64,000 nt of DNA from Pontederia crassipes. Lineage: Eukaryota; Streptophyta; Magnoliopsida; Commelinales; Pontederiaceae. Position 1 is the first letter of the stretch. Each line of letters begins with the position of its first letter. Location: contig CM060191.1 of assembly GCA_030549335.1 (NCBI GenBank), positions 2,919,001-2,983,000 on the forward strand, given 5' to 3'. The notes below the pieces were generated by a model. That model did no database searches. It worked only from the letters and a program-made list of their open reading frames with translations, and had not been told where the DNA came from. Shown piece by piece: positions 1 through 12,375 of this stretch. Made by a program: the position numbers and the translations under genes.

Positions 1-205
1 CTGACAATACAATCAAGGAAAAAGAACAATACTACGAACAAAAATAATATAACAAATGAAGAAGATACAGTATAAGATGTTAAAGTTCACAAGGAGGGAG
101 AAAGTCGATCATTCTCCTCTAATATCAAAATAGTAGAAAGAAGGACAACCAAAGAACCTCTGTTAGCAGTGCACACTCCCTATCCCTACAAACAAACAAC
201 TTTAC

Positions 206-3200
206 CTTCCAATCAGAGTATACTAGTGTCTCATTGAGGTCTAGAACAAGAGTGAAAACATGTTGTTCCTGAGGAAGTAAATCAGGCAGAAGCTTCTCTG
301 ATGATGGTTCAGTAAAACCCTAGGCAAGAAAAGTGGAAGAAAGTTGCCACAGAAATTAGCTTTATCACATAACAACAAACAACAACAAAGCCTTATCCCA
401 CTAGGTGGGGTCGGCTACTTTATCACATAAGATTACTAAAATAAATAATCATCAAATTTTACATACCTGAACATGTTCTTCTATTGTTCTCCTTAGATCT
501 AGGTACAGATCAAGAGCCTTTACAGGCACTGCAACATTAGTAAGCATATGAAAATGTAAGGACATGAACAAGCATGAGATGCAGATCATGCGAAAATAAT
601 ATATAGATATATTTTTGTTGAGGGATATAGATATCACATTATTAACTCCGCCTATGTTTTATAGCCGGTCCCAAGCCCGGATAAAGGAAGAGGGTTGTGT
701 TAGGCCCCGACAGTCAGCGTAAAACTCTGTCGAATCTCATGAACATGGATCAATGAAGGCGTCGTATGATCCATATAGCCGACCCCACCTAGTGGGATAA
801 GGCTTTGTTGTTGTTGTTGTTGTATAGATATCACATTATTACAATGGGACAAAAATTTCCCATGAAAACAACATTCAGCTATTTCTATGAAGACGAGCAA
901 GTTTATGATAAATTGGAGGAAATTTTGACAAAAGAGGTCTTACAAAACATTATAGAATGTATAGCTATAATTTCAATAGACTATCAACAACCAATCCTTG
1001 TTAAATGATTCGCAACTGCTATGTTCAATACATGCTTCAAATTGATGAAATCAAATGTCTTAATGAAGTCACAGCATTGACTATCTATCATTTTAGAATG
1101 AGAGTAAGAACATAAAGGAGCTTATGCATTTTTGTCATCATCTGTCCAGTAGTAAGCCATTCTTTTCAAAGAAAGAAAACATTCATGTTCCTTTGTGTAG
1201 ACTGCATAGCTCATACATTTGAAACATATGTACCTCTCCTGAATTTTCCTATGAAATTAAACTCTAAGTTACAAGGTTAAAGATGAATACATCCTAATAT
1301 AAGCATTGAATGCTACACTTTTTTATTGACAAATACCCTTCTACTTTTCTCAAAAACAAGATATACCCTTCCATAGCACATTCCACCATCAACCTATGGC
1401 AAGATTCTCAAAAGCAATGCACAACTTAAGGACAAAAACACAATAATATATCTGAAGGTACAAGTACTAATACAAAAAAAATATTAAATATTAAATTGAA
1501 CAACTAACAACAACAACAACAACAACAAAGCCTTCTCCCACTAGGTGGGGTCGGCTACATGGATCAAACGACGCCATGTTGATCCATGTTCATGAGATTT
1601 GACAGGGTTTTACGCTGGCTGTCGGGGCCTAACACAACCCTCCTCCTTTATCCGGGCTTGGGACCGGCTATAAAACATAGGCGGAGTTGAATAAAATTGA
1701 ACAACTAACATTAAGAATAAAATTGAATCATACATGTTGCAAGACAAATTGCTGAAATTCATTAGAGAAAATTCATTTGATCTGCACATCTCATTGAACA
1801 CTGCGTCCAAGTGCCAAGGCATGCCACTCACATTGCGTGTAATTCATGCATCAAGTGCAAAACAAATAGATGTTCAAAGCCCTTTCTGTGATAGGTTTAG
1901 ATCATAATCTCCTGTCATGCCACTTGGAATCACCGAATTCAGGAAATTATTGTCTTTCTAGGATGGTTACCATTCAGGCAACAATCTTAGTGCTAGTCTT
2001 TTTCTTATTTTCTTTTATCTTTTTCCTCACAAAAACAAGCTTGTTTCGTGAGATACATGCAAAATGTGGAGATGAAAAATATGCGGCCAGAGATGTGACA
2101 TTTTATATGTATACATATTATATATGTGTATATATTGGAGAGATATTTCCTAGTTGTTTATCTAAATATACAGATGCAATAGTAACATTTCGAAATGTCA
2201 TTTCATCTAGAGGGATCAATTATATAAACAATAGATTCACAAAAAGAAAGTAAACAATAATGATTTTCTTTAATTTCATACCTTTCATGGCTGTTGAGTA
2301 TGCCAGATTCTTGTATTTCTGTAGAACCAAAGAGAGGAATTCGATTTTAGTTGATAATTTATTAAACTAAAATATAACCATAGATGATAGTTAAATATAG
2401 ATATTTGAAGTAGTTTCCCAGGTCAAAGACTTTAAGCAGACAACGAACTAAAAAAGTAATATGGTAGATGAGCAGTTCTACTAATTAAGCAAAGTTTTAA
2501 ATAGAAGTCAGACAATTATCCACGATACTAGGTCACTATGGCCACCAATCTAGTTCATATCATTGTAAGACATCATTGATTGTTAAAGTAGAACCTCTCC
2601 AGAAAATGGTACAGTGAAAAATCTTTTCTTTAGAAGGAAAAAGAAAGCATTTTTTACTTGTAACTACACAATGTGCATGGAAAATACATGTTCTCCCAAT
2701 CCCAGCATTTTTACATGATGTGATTTTAGGGACATTCCTTATGATACTAGGAATAACATCTGGTTTTGCACATGCAAACAAAATTGATCCTTGGCTCAAG
2801 TTTGGAGGTTGTATCTCCCGAGTAAGCCAAAAAATTGCATCTTATGCTGATGGCAATAATTTATCCACAGTTTACCTTTTCCGTCTCAAAAGTGATTAAT
2901 TCCAACATTTCCTAATTAAACTCTCATTTCCCTTGCTTTTCAATCAGGCGCCACAATAACAAAGGTGGTTCCTATTAAACTTTGGTTGGCATATTATGAA
3001 GAGGTTAAGATGAAAAACTCAGTAATAAGCAAAAAATTGCATCTTAGGCTGATGGCAATAGTTTATCCACAGTCCAGCTTTTCCATCTCAAAAGTGATTA
3101 GTTCCAACGTTTCCTAATTAAACTCTCATTTCCCTTGCTTTTCAATGAGGCACCACAATAACAAAGGTGGTTCCTATTAAACTTTGGATACTTGGCACAT

Positions 3201-4245
3201 TATGAAAAGGTTAAGATGAAAAACTCAATAGACACGACCATTGATGCCACAGAAGTATAAGATTTGCCCAAAGATGATGTAGCCAGAGTCCTTTCACATA
3301 TATTTTTTAGCTACATAGCTTATTCTTCTTGAACTAAGGAGACTCAACATAAAGGCTTCTGTTGCGCATTCTAGTCCATTGAAGGAAAAAGGAATCCGAG
3401 CTTACTTGAAAGGACTCTACAGAAACTAACGCCTCTGCCTGCACAGACTATTCATTGTCATACTTTGAGCCCCAGCACATTAGAACTTCACCTCATTTGT
3501 ACACGCTTTGGAGAAAAGAGGTGCAATCTTAACCTATTTTTCTTTGGACACCATGCGGGTGAAAGAAATTCCAACCGTAAAGAAAACGTAAACACACAAT
3601 TACCAAAGCTACCAAAACCACTTACTTCAAAACCACTTGTGTCATCTCCTGATGGATCTTTCGCAAGTGTTCGCAAAGTGGTTGCCTTTTGTTCAATTTC
3701 ATCCACAGTATAGGCTGCATCAAGTTAGAACATGGGAAGAACAGAGAGGATTCAGCAAATACCATAAGGATGGATACACACACAAAGCAAAATATAGGTG
3801 AAAGAAGAAATTATCAGGAAACAGGTCAAAAAAATATTTCCAAACCAAATATTAATGAGACAAGCACAGACACTACAGCGAATAGCACGAATCCAACAAG
3901 AAATTTTTTATGACAGCTCGATTCAAGATTCCCACAATAAATCGACGAAAGAGAGTAAAAGCAAAAGAGGAAAAAAAAACCATGGGTGACGTAGCCAGCG
4001 GTTCCGATGCCGCCGACGATGGCAGCGAGCGCCCCGAACTTGAGCAGGCCCCAAGATCTACCGGAGCCGGCGGGTTGAGACGGCGGCGGCGCGGCGGACT
4101 GATCGTTGGGGAGGGCGTCGGATGAGACGATGGGCTCCTGGGGAGGAGCGGCGGCGGAGGTGGAAGCGGAGGAGATGGGTCGAGGGCGGGCGGCGGCGCC
4201 CAATTTGGCGGGGAGTCGGAGAGATCGCACGAGAAGACGAGACAT
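206..4245 (-). CDS. TIM50: TIM50, mitochondrial inner-membrane import subunit, 5' part (partial at left edge)
   Basis: TIM50 is the TIM23-complex receptor that hands presequence proteins from TOM to the inner-membrane channel. Five exons can be read on the minus strand: 4245-3981, 3714-3626, 2318-2282, 528-467 and 319-206, all with GT/AG borders and consistent phases, giving 189 codons; the rest lies beyond base 1. The start is the first ATG before an Arg/Ala/Ser-rich presequence (MSRLLVRSLRLPAKLG). A membrane span follows at about residues 65-88 (WGLLKFGALAAIVGGIGTAG), then an AYTVDEIEQK segment, VPVKALDLYLDLRR, and the start of the FCP1/CTD-phosphatase-like domain with DLNETL in place of the DxDxT phosphatase motif, as is usual for TIM50. 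Exon 3 is only 37 nt. Introns 3 and 4 carry RTE-derived insertions and intron 2 a tandem duplication. The identification is from remembered family sequences; exon borders are inferred. Confidence 0.86.
373..418 (-). mobile_element. 5'-truncated RTE/SINE-like insertion, 46 bp
   Basis: This short insertion in TIM50 intron 4 holds only the 3' end of the LINE-related family: the (TTG)n tail, seen as CAA repeats on the plus strand, and the adjoining tail sequence. It is flanked by a 13-bp direct repeat, CTTTATCACATAA, at 360-372 and 418-430 with the shared C at the border. The TSD and tail show target-primed reverse transcription that stopped after about 46 bases. Confidence 0.85.
645..822 (+). 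mobile_element. SINE-like nonautonomous derivative of an RTE LINE, 178 bp
   Basis: This is a complete short element in TIM50 intron 3, antisense to the gene. It begins ACTCCGCCTATGTTTTATAG, joins the first ~110 bases of the LINE 5' end directly to its last ~70 bases, and ends in TTG repeats. A perfect 19-bp TSD, TATAGATATCACATTATTA, flanks it at 626-644 and 823-841. The same two ends bound the LINE at 58322-61478, and the internal junction is shared with the copy at 1509-1689. Confidence 0.92.
1509..1689 (-). mobile_element. SINE-like nonautonomous derivative of an RTE LINE, about 181 bp
   Basis: This is the second complete short element in TIM50 intron 3, in the same sense as the gene. It has the same 5' start, the same internal junction and the same TTG tail as the copy at 645-822. 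A perfect 16-bp TSD, AAATTGAACAACTAAC, lies at 1493-1508 and 1694-1709. It differs from the first copy by a few substitutions, so the two are separate insertions. Confidence 0.92.
2821..3231. repeat. Tandem duplication of about 200 bp in TIM50 intron 2
   Basis: Two adjacent copies, about 2821-3020 and 3021-3231, share long identical stretches, including TTGCATCTTA, CTCATTTCCCTTGCTTTTCA and AACAAAGGTGGTTCCTATTA. They differ by scattered substitutions and a few small indels. The duplication lies wholly inside an intron and contains no reading frame. Confidence 0.88.
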
Positions 4246-5714
4246 CTCTGGTGAAGGAAGACTTCGGAAGGGATTCGGAGAGAAAAAAAATAGAAAGAAC
4301 AAAATTTTTAGGGGGTTTTGGACGGGGTTTAAGTTTGAGACAACTTCCAAAATTTGATCATTTTATGTAGAAAAGTTTCGTGTTAAATTAAAGTCTAGAA
4401 AAAAATATTATTATTTTGCGTGTCTAAAAATAATATATATTTTCTTTGTGATTAATAATAAAAAATCTATAATAGAGCAAAACTACAGAATAATATCATT
4501 TTTTATTCCATAAATAAGTTACCCTATTGATTTTTTCCCCATTTTTACTAGTCTACAGTTAATTACTAATTATTATTTTCAACAATTGACAATTATTTAT
4601 TTTATCGATTAATTAATAAGACAATGCTTTTTTACGTCGTCACGCTAACTAAAGCACATTTAATTATAAGAATTTAGTGTTTATTTTTTTATTAAATTAA
4701 ATAATATAATATAGTAGTTGAGAAAGAAGTCAAATATTGTGATTATTGTCAGTGGATAAAAATAGTGGTTTTGTAACCTTTAGATGATCTTAGAGGAAAA
4801 AAATGTTTAATCAATTCCACCTTATGTTTATAAGTTGTAACTAACTATTCATCGACCTGTTCATCTTCCAAATATCATCTATGTTTTTTTTAAAAAACTT
4901 AGTACATTATTATTATAATTTTAACCTATATAAAAAGTAAATGAATTTAATATCAACTTCATTTAAAAAAATAAAAAATGTTAAATAATAAAGAATATGT
5001 AAGCCAAAGCGGGTTTGAATCTTTCTATTTGAATAGTGGAATTATGGATTTCTAAGTTTTACGTGAATAGTTGAATTAACAAATTAGTTCAAAGCGTATT
5101 TGAATTAAGTGGATTGTAACGATGAGAAATCATATAAAAAAAGCAGATATGATAAAATAATTTTAGTAAATATTTAATAAAAATAGGTATTATAAATATA
5201 AGATATAATTTTATTAATTAGTAAAAATGAACTAAAATTTGATTTTTATTGAAAAATTTGTTTAAAATATTACTTAAATATAAAAATTGGTTTAATAAAT
5301 TTTTAATGCAATAATAAGTAATAAATATATTATTTAATAAATAATTTATTTTGTGAGGAAATTGTAATAGAGAGAAGATAAGGAAAAGAAAAAAAATTGA
5401 AAAAAAAGTCTTCTCACATAAAAAATTTGGAAAAAAAGTAAAATTCGACTATACATACATATATCTGTATATGTATATTGTAATAATAGACCTGATGGAT
5501 GATGATCACTGAATTGAATTGACCTGATGGATGATGATCATAATAAAAAAAACTTTTATCACTAATACACATTAAAAAGTTTGGAATCTATATATACATA
5601 TATATGTATGTATATTGTAATAATAGATTGGACTACACCTTACTTGTCTCATTAAAATTCAGATAAATAAAATGAGAGCTAGGCATAGCCACATCGGTGC
5701 GTCCATAAAATTTA
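4246..5714. other. AT-rich intergenic stretch upstream of TIM50
   Basis: The first ~110 bases should hold the TIM50 5' leader and promoter; they are purine-rich on the plus strand. The rest is very AT-rich with no credible coding sequence. A local duplication is visible near 5450-5620: TATATGTATATTGTAATAATAGA recurs in part, and the motif ACCTGATGGATGATGATCA occurs twice within about 45 bases. Confidence 0.6.
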
Positions 5715-6200
5715 AGGTTATTTTTCTAAGCCTCTCCTAAATTATCACAATTTTTAATATTTAATCATAAATTATGAACTTATTTTTTTTATTTCTAAAC
5801 TATCGTAACTTTTCTATTTTAATTCTTTTATCCGCTTCTATTATATTTTGTATTATATTTATTTTTTTTATTTATGAAAAAATTAAATTACCCTCATCAC
5901 ATAATATAATAAATAATAAATATAAAAAAGAAAAATGTTCGACTACCGACGTAGAAGTGAGGGTATTAATATTTGATTGCCGGTAGTTAAACATTTTTTT
6001 TTATATTTATTATTTGCTATATTATGTGACGAGGAAAATTTAGTATTTACATAATTGGCAAAAAACAAATATAACAAAAAAATATAACAAAAGTGAATGG
6101 AAGAATTAAAGTGAAAAAGTAGTGATAGTTTAGAAATAAAAAAATAAATTCGTTATTTGAAGTTAGATGCGAAAAATCGAGAAGCTTACGAATATAATCC
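5715..6200. mobile_element. Foldback TIR element of MULE type, 486 bp
   Basis: The two arms, about 200 bp each, are inverted copies around a small centre near 5950. The ends read AGGTTATTTTTCTAAG on the left and, in reverse complement, GGATTATATTCGTAAG on the right. A perfect 9-bp direct repeat, TAAAATTTA, flanks the element at 5706-5714 and 6201-6209, the TSD length of Mutator-like elements. No transposase is present. The arm sequence resembles the ends at 36070 and 38400. Confidence 0.82.
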
Positions 6201-6209
6201 TAAAATTTA

Positions 6210-7047
6210 CTATATTAATCTTTTTTGTTTTTATAAAGCACTTTAAAATATTCCTTTTCAATATTGTAAAAGAAGTCTAACGCCCAATTGCAATGCCGAA
6301 ATAAATAATAATAATAATCTCGACATGTTTCATCAAGTTTTCCATTGTCGCATATTACATTTGAATCTCTCATTAAATTAATGATTTTTTATGCTCCCAA
6401 TATTTCAAAAAAAAAATTGCAAGTTGAGTTCTCCTCGGGACTTGAGGATATTTTCTGTTGTTTTGTGACAGCCAAGCTACACAGCATGAGAAGACAATGA
6501 AATATGTAGCCAGTCAGTATGCCCTGTGTCATGCATGAACAGTGAAACTGTGTAAGCTTCCAGAATATTAAGGCCACATTTATTATTAAGAAACATAGTT
6601 GACACCAAGACACAGCATAGAGTTACAGAATCCAAGTGGTGCAAATTGCAGAGAACGAAGTCTTTGGTTGCTGCTATACAAAAAAGCCTGGTACAGAGCC
6701 TGATGACTCTGATCAGTGCAATATACAGTAGCAACTGAGAACGAACGCAGGTGTTTTCAGACATCACTTTCTATCAGAAACTCTATCAGAAACTATCTGT
6801 TGCCTTGCATTAGATGATGATGAGATAATACGCGAAGAAAAAGTCACAGTAGAAACCATCGAGGGGGGCATCCGCACCCTGGAGATTGTCGAGCTTCGCT
6901 TTGCTCCAAACTGTTAATAAGAAACAACCTTCAGCAACCTTAAGTTACCATGCGTGCCAGAACTGCATGGATCAGCACATGTAGGAACTACTACTTGAAA
7001 GTTTAGCTCATTAAGTCATACGAGTGCACTTCTACCCGAGCTTGCCA
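6210..7047. other. OPT 3' flank, probable 3' UTR and intergenic DNA
   Basis: From about 6440 to 7047 the base composition is more balanced than in the flanks and probably includes the OPT 3' untranslated region, since the OPT stop is at 7048-7050. An acceptor-like TTAACAG lies on the minus strand near 6913, so an alternative terminal exon is possible, but I see no conserved protein there. Confidence 0.4.
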
Positions 7048-10000
7048 CTAAAACACTGGACAACCTTTCACTGATATCCCTGGTTGAGTTGGACAGGATG
7101 CCAAAGGGCAGTGATCAATATCCGTGCCCCACCAGCGCAAATTGTGATTCTCATTCTGGAGCGCGAAGAACAGAAGCACGCCCATGAATGCTGTGCCGGC
7201 ATCAAGCGCTGCAGATAGGACGTAGTTGTACTTCTGCCACCAGCCTTTCCTGTACTTGAAAACAAAATAGTTGAAGATGGTTCCAGTGATCAACCAGCTA
7301 GCTATGTTGGTCGGAGTTGCTGGGGGCATTCCAGCAAAGCCATAAGATATAACAGGTATGTTGATCAGAGGTATCCATTTCTTGTCAGGGAAGGCTTTGC
7401 TCAGGAACCACACAGGCAGGGGCAACACGGCTCCAATGAGGAAAAGCCATACCAGATTCCGGTATAATCCTCCATGTCCGAAGAGGCGGCCAGGACCTAT
7501 AAGACCCCAGATGACTGAGGCATCAAAAGTCACTAGGTACTTTGGGCATGTCCATGGGCTGTCAGGGTGTAGTGCATCGACATCACATATATTCTCTATG
7601 CTCTCTAACATCCACCATGCCACTGCAAGATTCACAATTCCAGCAACAATGGTTCCGACAAGCTGAAAGAGCGATATTGATATGATTTATAGTAAGTCAT
7701 TCATGTGAATAACAGTTCAAAAGTGTAAGCTTATTAAAGAGTTCAGACAAGTTGCATCACCTGTGCACTGTACATACACCTAGGTGGGATCTTCATGTAG
7801 TGACCAAGCTTGAGGTCAGCAAGGAAGGATAGGGCATGGATTGTGCTAATTCTCCCATATATTTTAAATAACAAATTAGCAATGGGCTTGCCTGGAAGGA
7901 TGTAGCCTATCATGAACTGGGCTATAATATCATACCCCGGTTGCTGTACATCATCACAACTGAATCAGTACGTTAGGAAATAGCAATTCACATATTTGTC
8001 TCAGATTGTAAGCGTGCTATCAGCTGAAGATACAAAATGAAATTAAACTGGTTTCATAGAGTAAATCCATGTTACGTTCAAGCTTCTATATGCTTATAAT
8101 TTTGATCAATTATTCCTGTCATAGTATCTTGTATAAGAATCATTCGTTGGCGAAAATAGAGAAAGTTATGCAAAGCATAGTGAAAATTTTAAGCTCTCAG
8201 TTTGTGGCATAATGAGAAGAGTGTAGGGTTTTTAATTTATTAGACACAGAATTGCGTGAGAGCTGAAAGAAGCTAACCTGATTTGTCGTTGCCTGAATAA
8301 CTCCAATGGGAAGAGTTACGAACCAAGCCAGACCAAAAGCAAAAATCATACCCCACCAAGGGAGCTGGACTTCTTCCTTCCAAATAAATGACATCATCAA
8401 GGACAAAATAATACTTCCAGCCAACAGAATGAGGAACCACCATTGGGGAACTTGATTATACTTCTTCATAAGCTTTCCATGGATGTCTAATTTCATAGAG
8501 TTCATTGCCGATTTGCTCTGTCTCCAAATATCGCTGTAATTAAAACAAAAGAAATGACAACATCAGTTTCTCAAAGAACCATATATTCCAATCCAAGACC
8601 AACAGTATCTCAACAAAACTGACATATTGACTCATTTCAGCCTCCAGGAAATGACAATAGTGCCACCAAAAGATTAGGATAAGAAAATTCAAAATTGAAG
8701 AATTAGCACATGTACTAAGGCAAGTAGGTGGTTCAGAACATTAATTTCACGAAATTTTGTTTGAGCAAGCTAGTATGTTCCAGCAGAAAGGTCCAACTGA
8801 TATGTAAATCAGAAAAGCACAATGACATAATGAGTAATGGAACATTATATATGAAATGGTGGGTTGTATTGCACGCCAATGTACACAGATATGGTACAAA
8901 GTTGATCATCAATAAAAGCAAAAAATAATATAATTTCTTGCAAGAACACTAAAATAGGAACTCATTTTGAATGTAATGTATGTTGATTACCTGCCATGAA
9001 AAAAGATAACATGAGTAATCGTAGCAGTAAACCTTGCAAATCCAGATCCAATAGAGAGTGCAAAAAGGGGACTCAGGTAAAGTTTTCCATAGCTCTCATA
9101 TGCAGATACATTAAGATCAAAATCTGGAGTTAATATCTTTGTAGTATCATACTTCTGGCCATTTGTCGTGAATAGCTGATTTGAGAATATGGGAAACTTT
9201 CGTGCATCAAAAGTGTTAAATTTCCAATAGCATATGGGCACTATGATATAGATGAACATGATAAATCCAACTGCTACATTGAGAATAGAGAACCATGGGG
9301 TGACCAAAGGACTTCCATGATATGCAGAGATTCCAGCCCAATCGAGAGTAAATGCACCAACACCAAGTCCATGATAACCTGAACCAATCTGTTGAGCTGT
9401 GATGCTGCGAGGCCATACCCAGCAGACCCATGAGAAGAATGTCAATATTGGAAGCAGATAACCAGGCAATGCATAGTAGGCAAAACTTGCGACGAAAAAC
9501 ACCAGGAAGAACTGCATCCTTGTTAACCCTTTTGATTTTGAGTCTCTCTCATGTAAAGCTCTGCAAGACCAAAATTGATTGTAAGTGGTCAGAGCATGGT
9601 GATTGACATGAAGAGGAATATTATTGTCCAAATTTAAGTGAACAATTTAAGTTTTCTACTTGTTTGATGTAATATTAGGTTTCGGTCCTTTAGAAGTTGT
9701 ACTCTGTATGCAAATAGCTGGGTATAAGTTCCTGTGTGACCACAGAGCATGAAGCAGACAACATATCTTATCCAATTACAAAAGAATAAGAAAAGGCAAA
9801 AAATCAACCATAGAAGATTTTCTCTCTGGGTATCTTTCAGTTGGAAGGAAAACTTATGATGTGTGGTCATTGTCAAAATATTCATAAAAAATGGCACCTC
9901 AATTGCTCACACAAATAAGCACATCCTACTTTTTCACATGAAAATGTTCCAGAAGATAAAAAAAAACAACAGAAGCAAGAAAAGTTACTGTTCTTCCCCT

Positions 10001-12375
10001 CTCTCCCAATCTGATTAGGTGATTGTTTAAGAAAAATAGAGCAAATCCAGACGCTGATATTGCTCGAAAAAAAAAATTTGGGAAGCTGACCTGAAGAGTG
10101 AAACCTGGGCAAGGTTAGATGGCCACCACATCTCAGCAGGATCTACCAAAAATCGTCTCAGCATTCCAGCCCATCCATAACCCAGAATCTGATCATGGAA
10201 AAGGAAATTTATCGAAGGAAGAAATACACAGGAAATTAGTCATTCTACCAAAAGAACAATGAAAAGAGGAATTTAAAAATTGTAGCTAATGAATCTCCCT
10301 TGTTTTGTTAAACCACAAAAATGACCTCTTCTGAGTGCTGAAACATAAACAAATGAAGTTTCTTATCCAGATTTATTCATAAAACATAATAGCCAATAAA
10401 AACAATTGCAAATTTCAGAAGTAGTCCAAACGAGACCATACCATGATGTATGTTTATGGCCTGTGGATCCCAATGGTGCTTTCTATATATCTAAGACCAG
10501 AAATTATTCTCGTCCTTGGTTTCAATTTTCTACAAGGATAATCATCTTAGTGTGCCTTTTTACAACGATAACTTTCTACAAGAAATTCAACAATTGCACG
10601 GCAAACATCGATAGCTACAAGTGAAAAGGCCATCCATAAATGGTCACAAAGGGTACAAAAGTAAAACGAACCTAGAACAGCTATGAGAAATTATATGAGA
10701 TTGAAAGATAAAGCTATTTTGCTCAGGACCATAACTGAGCAGGGAAAGAGAAGATGCTAGTGGGGACTGAGGAGCAATGAAAATCCCAAATGGGGCTCAG
10801 CTACATGTTCTTCTGCACTGTTCAAACTTTATACCAAGCAGAGAAGAGGAAGAACATAAGTTACATAATACAAACTTTTCACCCAGGTAGTTGATGATAA
10901 ATTAGTCTCTTCATATGAGAACTCTTAAAGTATGTTGCAGTCTCATAAATAAAGAGACAACTGACTTATGCAAAAATTGCAAAAGATGTCAAGTGAAAGA
11001 GATGAAGGTAACAAATTGAAAAGAACCACGATCAATTGTAATTTCTCCAGAGACTGTTCATAAATTCATATACGTAACTTGAAGTGTTAGAGTTGGTGAA
11101 TACTTCAAGCCCCCTTGTTTCTCACACCGGGATCGCCCACGTGTGCTTAGGGGAATCTGAGTATTACCCAATTAGCAATGCTGCTGGCGTACGAACGAAA
11201 GGGGGCCCTCCGACGGTGGTCCCGCTTTTGTTTAGATGGATTTTGAGCTTTTGTTTAGCCGGCCCGTGTGGTTCGGATTAGATTTTTTCTCTGTTTGTTT
11301 GGGTTTTAAACCCGGTTTAGAGAGGCTATTAATAGCCTAATTTTTTATGTAATCGATGTGGCGGCCGTAAACCTAAACGATATAGTGAAACCTCTTTACA
11401 GGACGTAGCCCTCATCTCCTCTATTTTTCTGCAATCTTTCTGCGATCTTCTCTTCCTATTCTCAAATTTTCCCATCAGGAAGCACCTACCATTTCTGTAA
11501 AGAATGCTACAGGAGCGCAAGCTGAAGATTCTGAAAGGCTCCCTTTCAATCCGAAACCAAAAAAGAGTAGGAAAAAATTTCGGAAAAATAGTGTCAGAAT
11601 TCTCTCGCTTCTAAAATTAAGAAAAGTCGCGATTTTAACTAACATTCCAAGCAAAAAACTTGCTTCAGATCATGGAGTTCCAATAAAAAAAATGGCAAGA
11701 ACAGATAGCTGGAAATGCACAAAAAGGAAAAAAAATAGGCTTTGCATCAAAATTTTCAAATCTTGACTTCTTAAAATTTACAATGAAATTGACGGGAGCG
11801 CTAAACAAAAATTATGATTCAGAAAACAACGAGGAGAGAGAATGAATAAGAGTCTGGAAAATTTTTGAGCTGTGGACCTGAGTGGTGAGCACAATGAGTA
11901 GGGCGCAAAGGAAGCTGAGGGACTGCTTGTAGTAGGCCTTCATGACGGTGATGGCGCCGATGGAGTAGGCGTCGCCCCCGCCGATGGAGACGCCGCAGTT
12001 GGCGAAGATGGTGATGATGACGTGCTCCTTAATGTTGAAGGGGCCCGGGTTGAGGTTGAAGCTCCAGCGTCCCCCCAGGAGGCGGACCTCCCGGTCGGGG
12101 AGGACGGAGGCCAGGAAACGGCCGGCGGGGAGGGCCGCGATCTGCATGAGGATGGCGGAGATGGTGAGCGGCTGGGTGCGGTAGGTGAAGAAGGTGTTGA
12201 GGAAGATGAGGAGGACGCAGGAGGTGAGGCCCAGAGACCAGGCCCGGAACGTCATGACCGGGAGGGAGGGGTCGTCGGTCTCGGGCACCACCAGGGCCAC
12301 CTCCTCGATCGGGCAGCGCTCCGGCGGGTCCTCCGCCTCCGGCGGAGCCCCCGAAGCGTCCTTCTTGGTGACCAT
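7048..12375 (-). CDS. OPT-family oligopeptide transporter
   Basis: This is a proton-coupled transporter of small peptides or metal-peptide complexes at the plasma membrane. Six exons read on the minus strand with GT/AG borders and consistent phase: 12375-11878, 10188-10091, 9560-8991, 8533-8278, 7943-7761 and 7662-7048, 2220 nt, 739 aa, a normal length for the family. The family marks are both visible: NPGPFN in exon 1 and KIPPR in exon 5. About a dozen or more hydrophobic segments follow an acidic N-terminus, and the protein ends GISVKGCPVF, typical of plant OPT1/OPT5-type members. The chosen ATG at 12375 precedes MVTKKDASGAPPEAEDPPE; an in-frame upstream Met at about 12522 would add a stretch that looks like 5' leader. 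Intron 1 is long (1.7 kb). The exact subfamily and substrate cannot be assigned. Confidence 0.93.
11098..11290. other. GC-rich island inside OPT intron 1, unidentified
   Basis: This stretch has clearly higher GC than the surrounding intron and carries a CACGTG core near 11138. I see no flanking repeat or coding similarity that would identify it. It could be an old insertion or an intronic regulatory segment. Confidence 0.3.
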
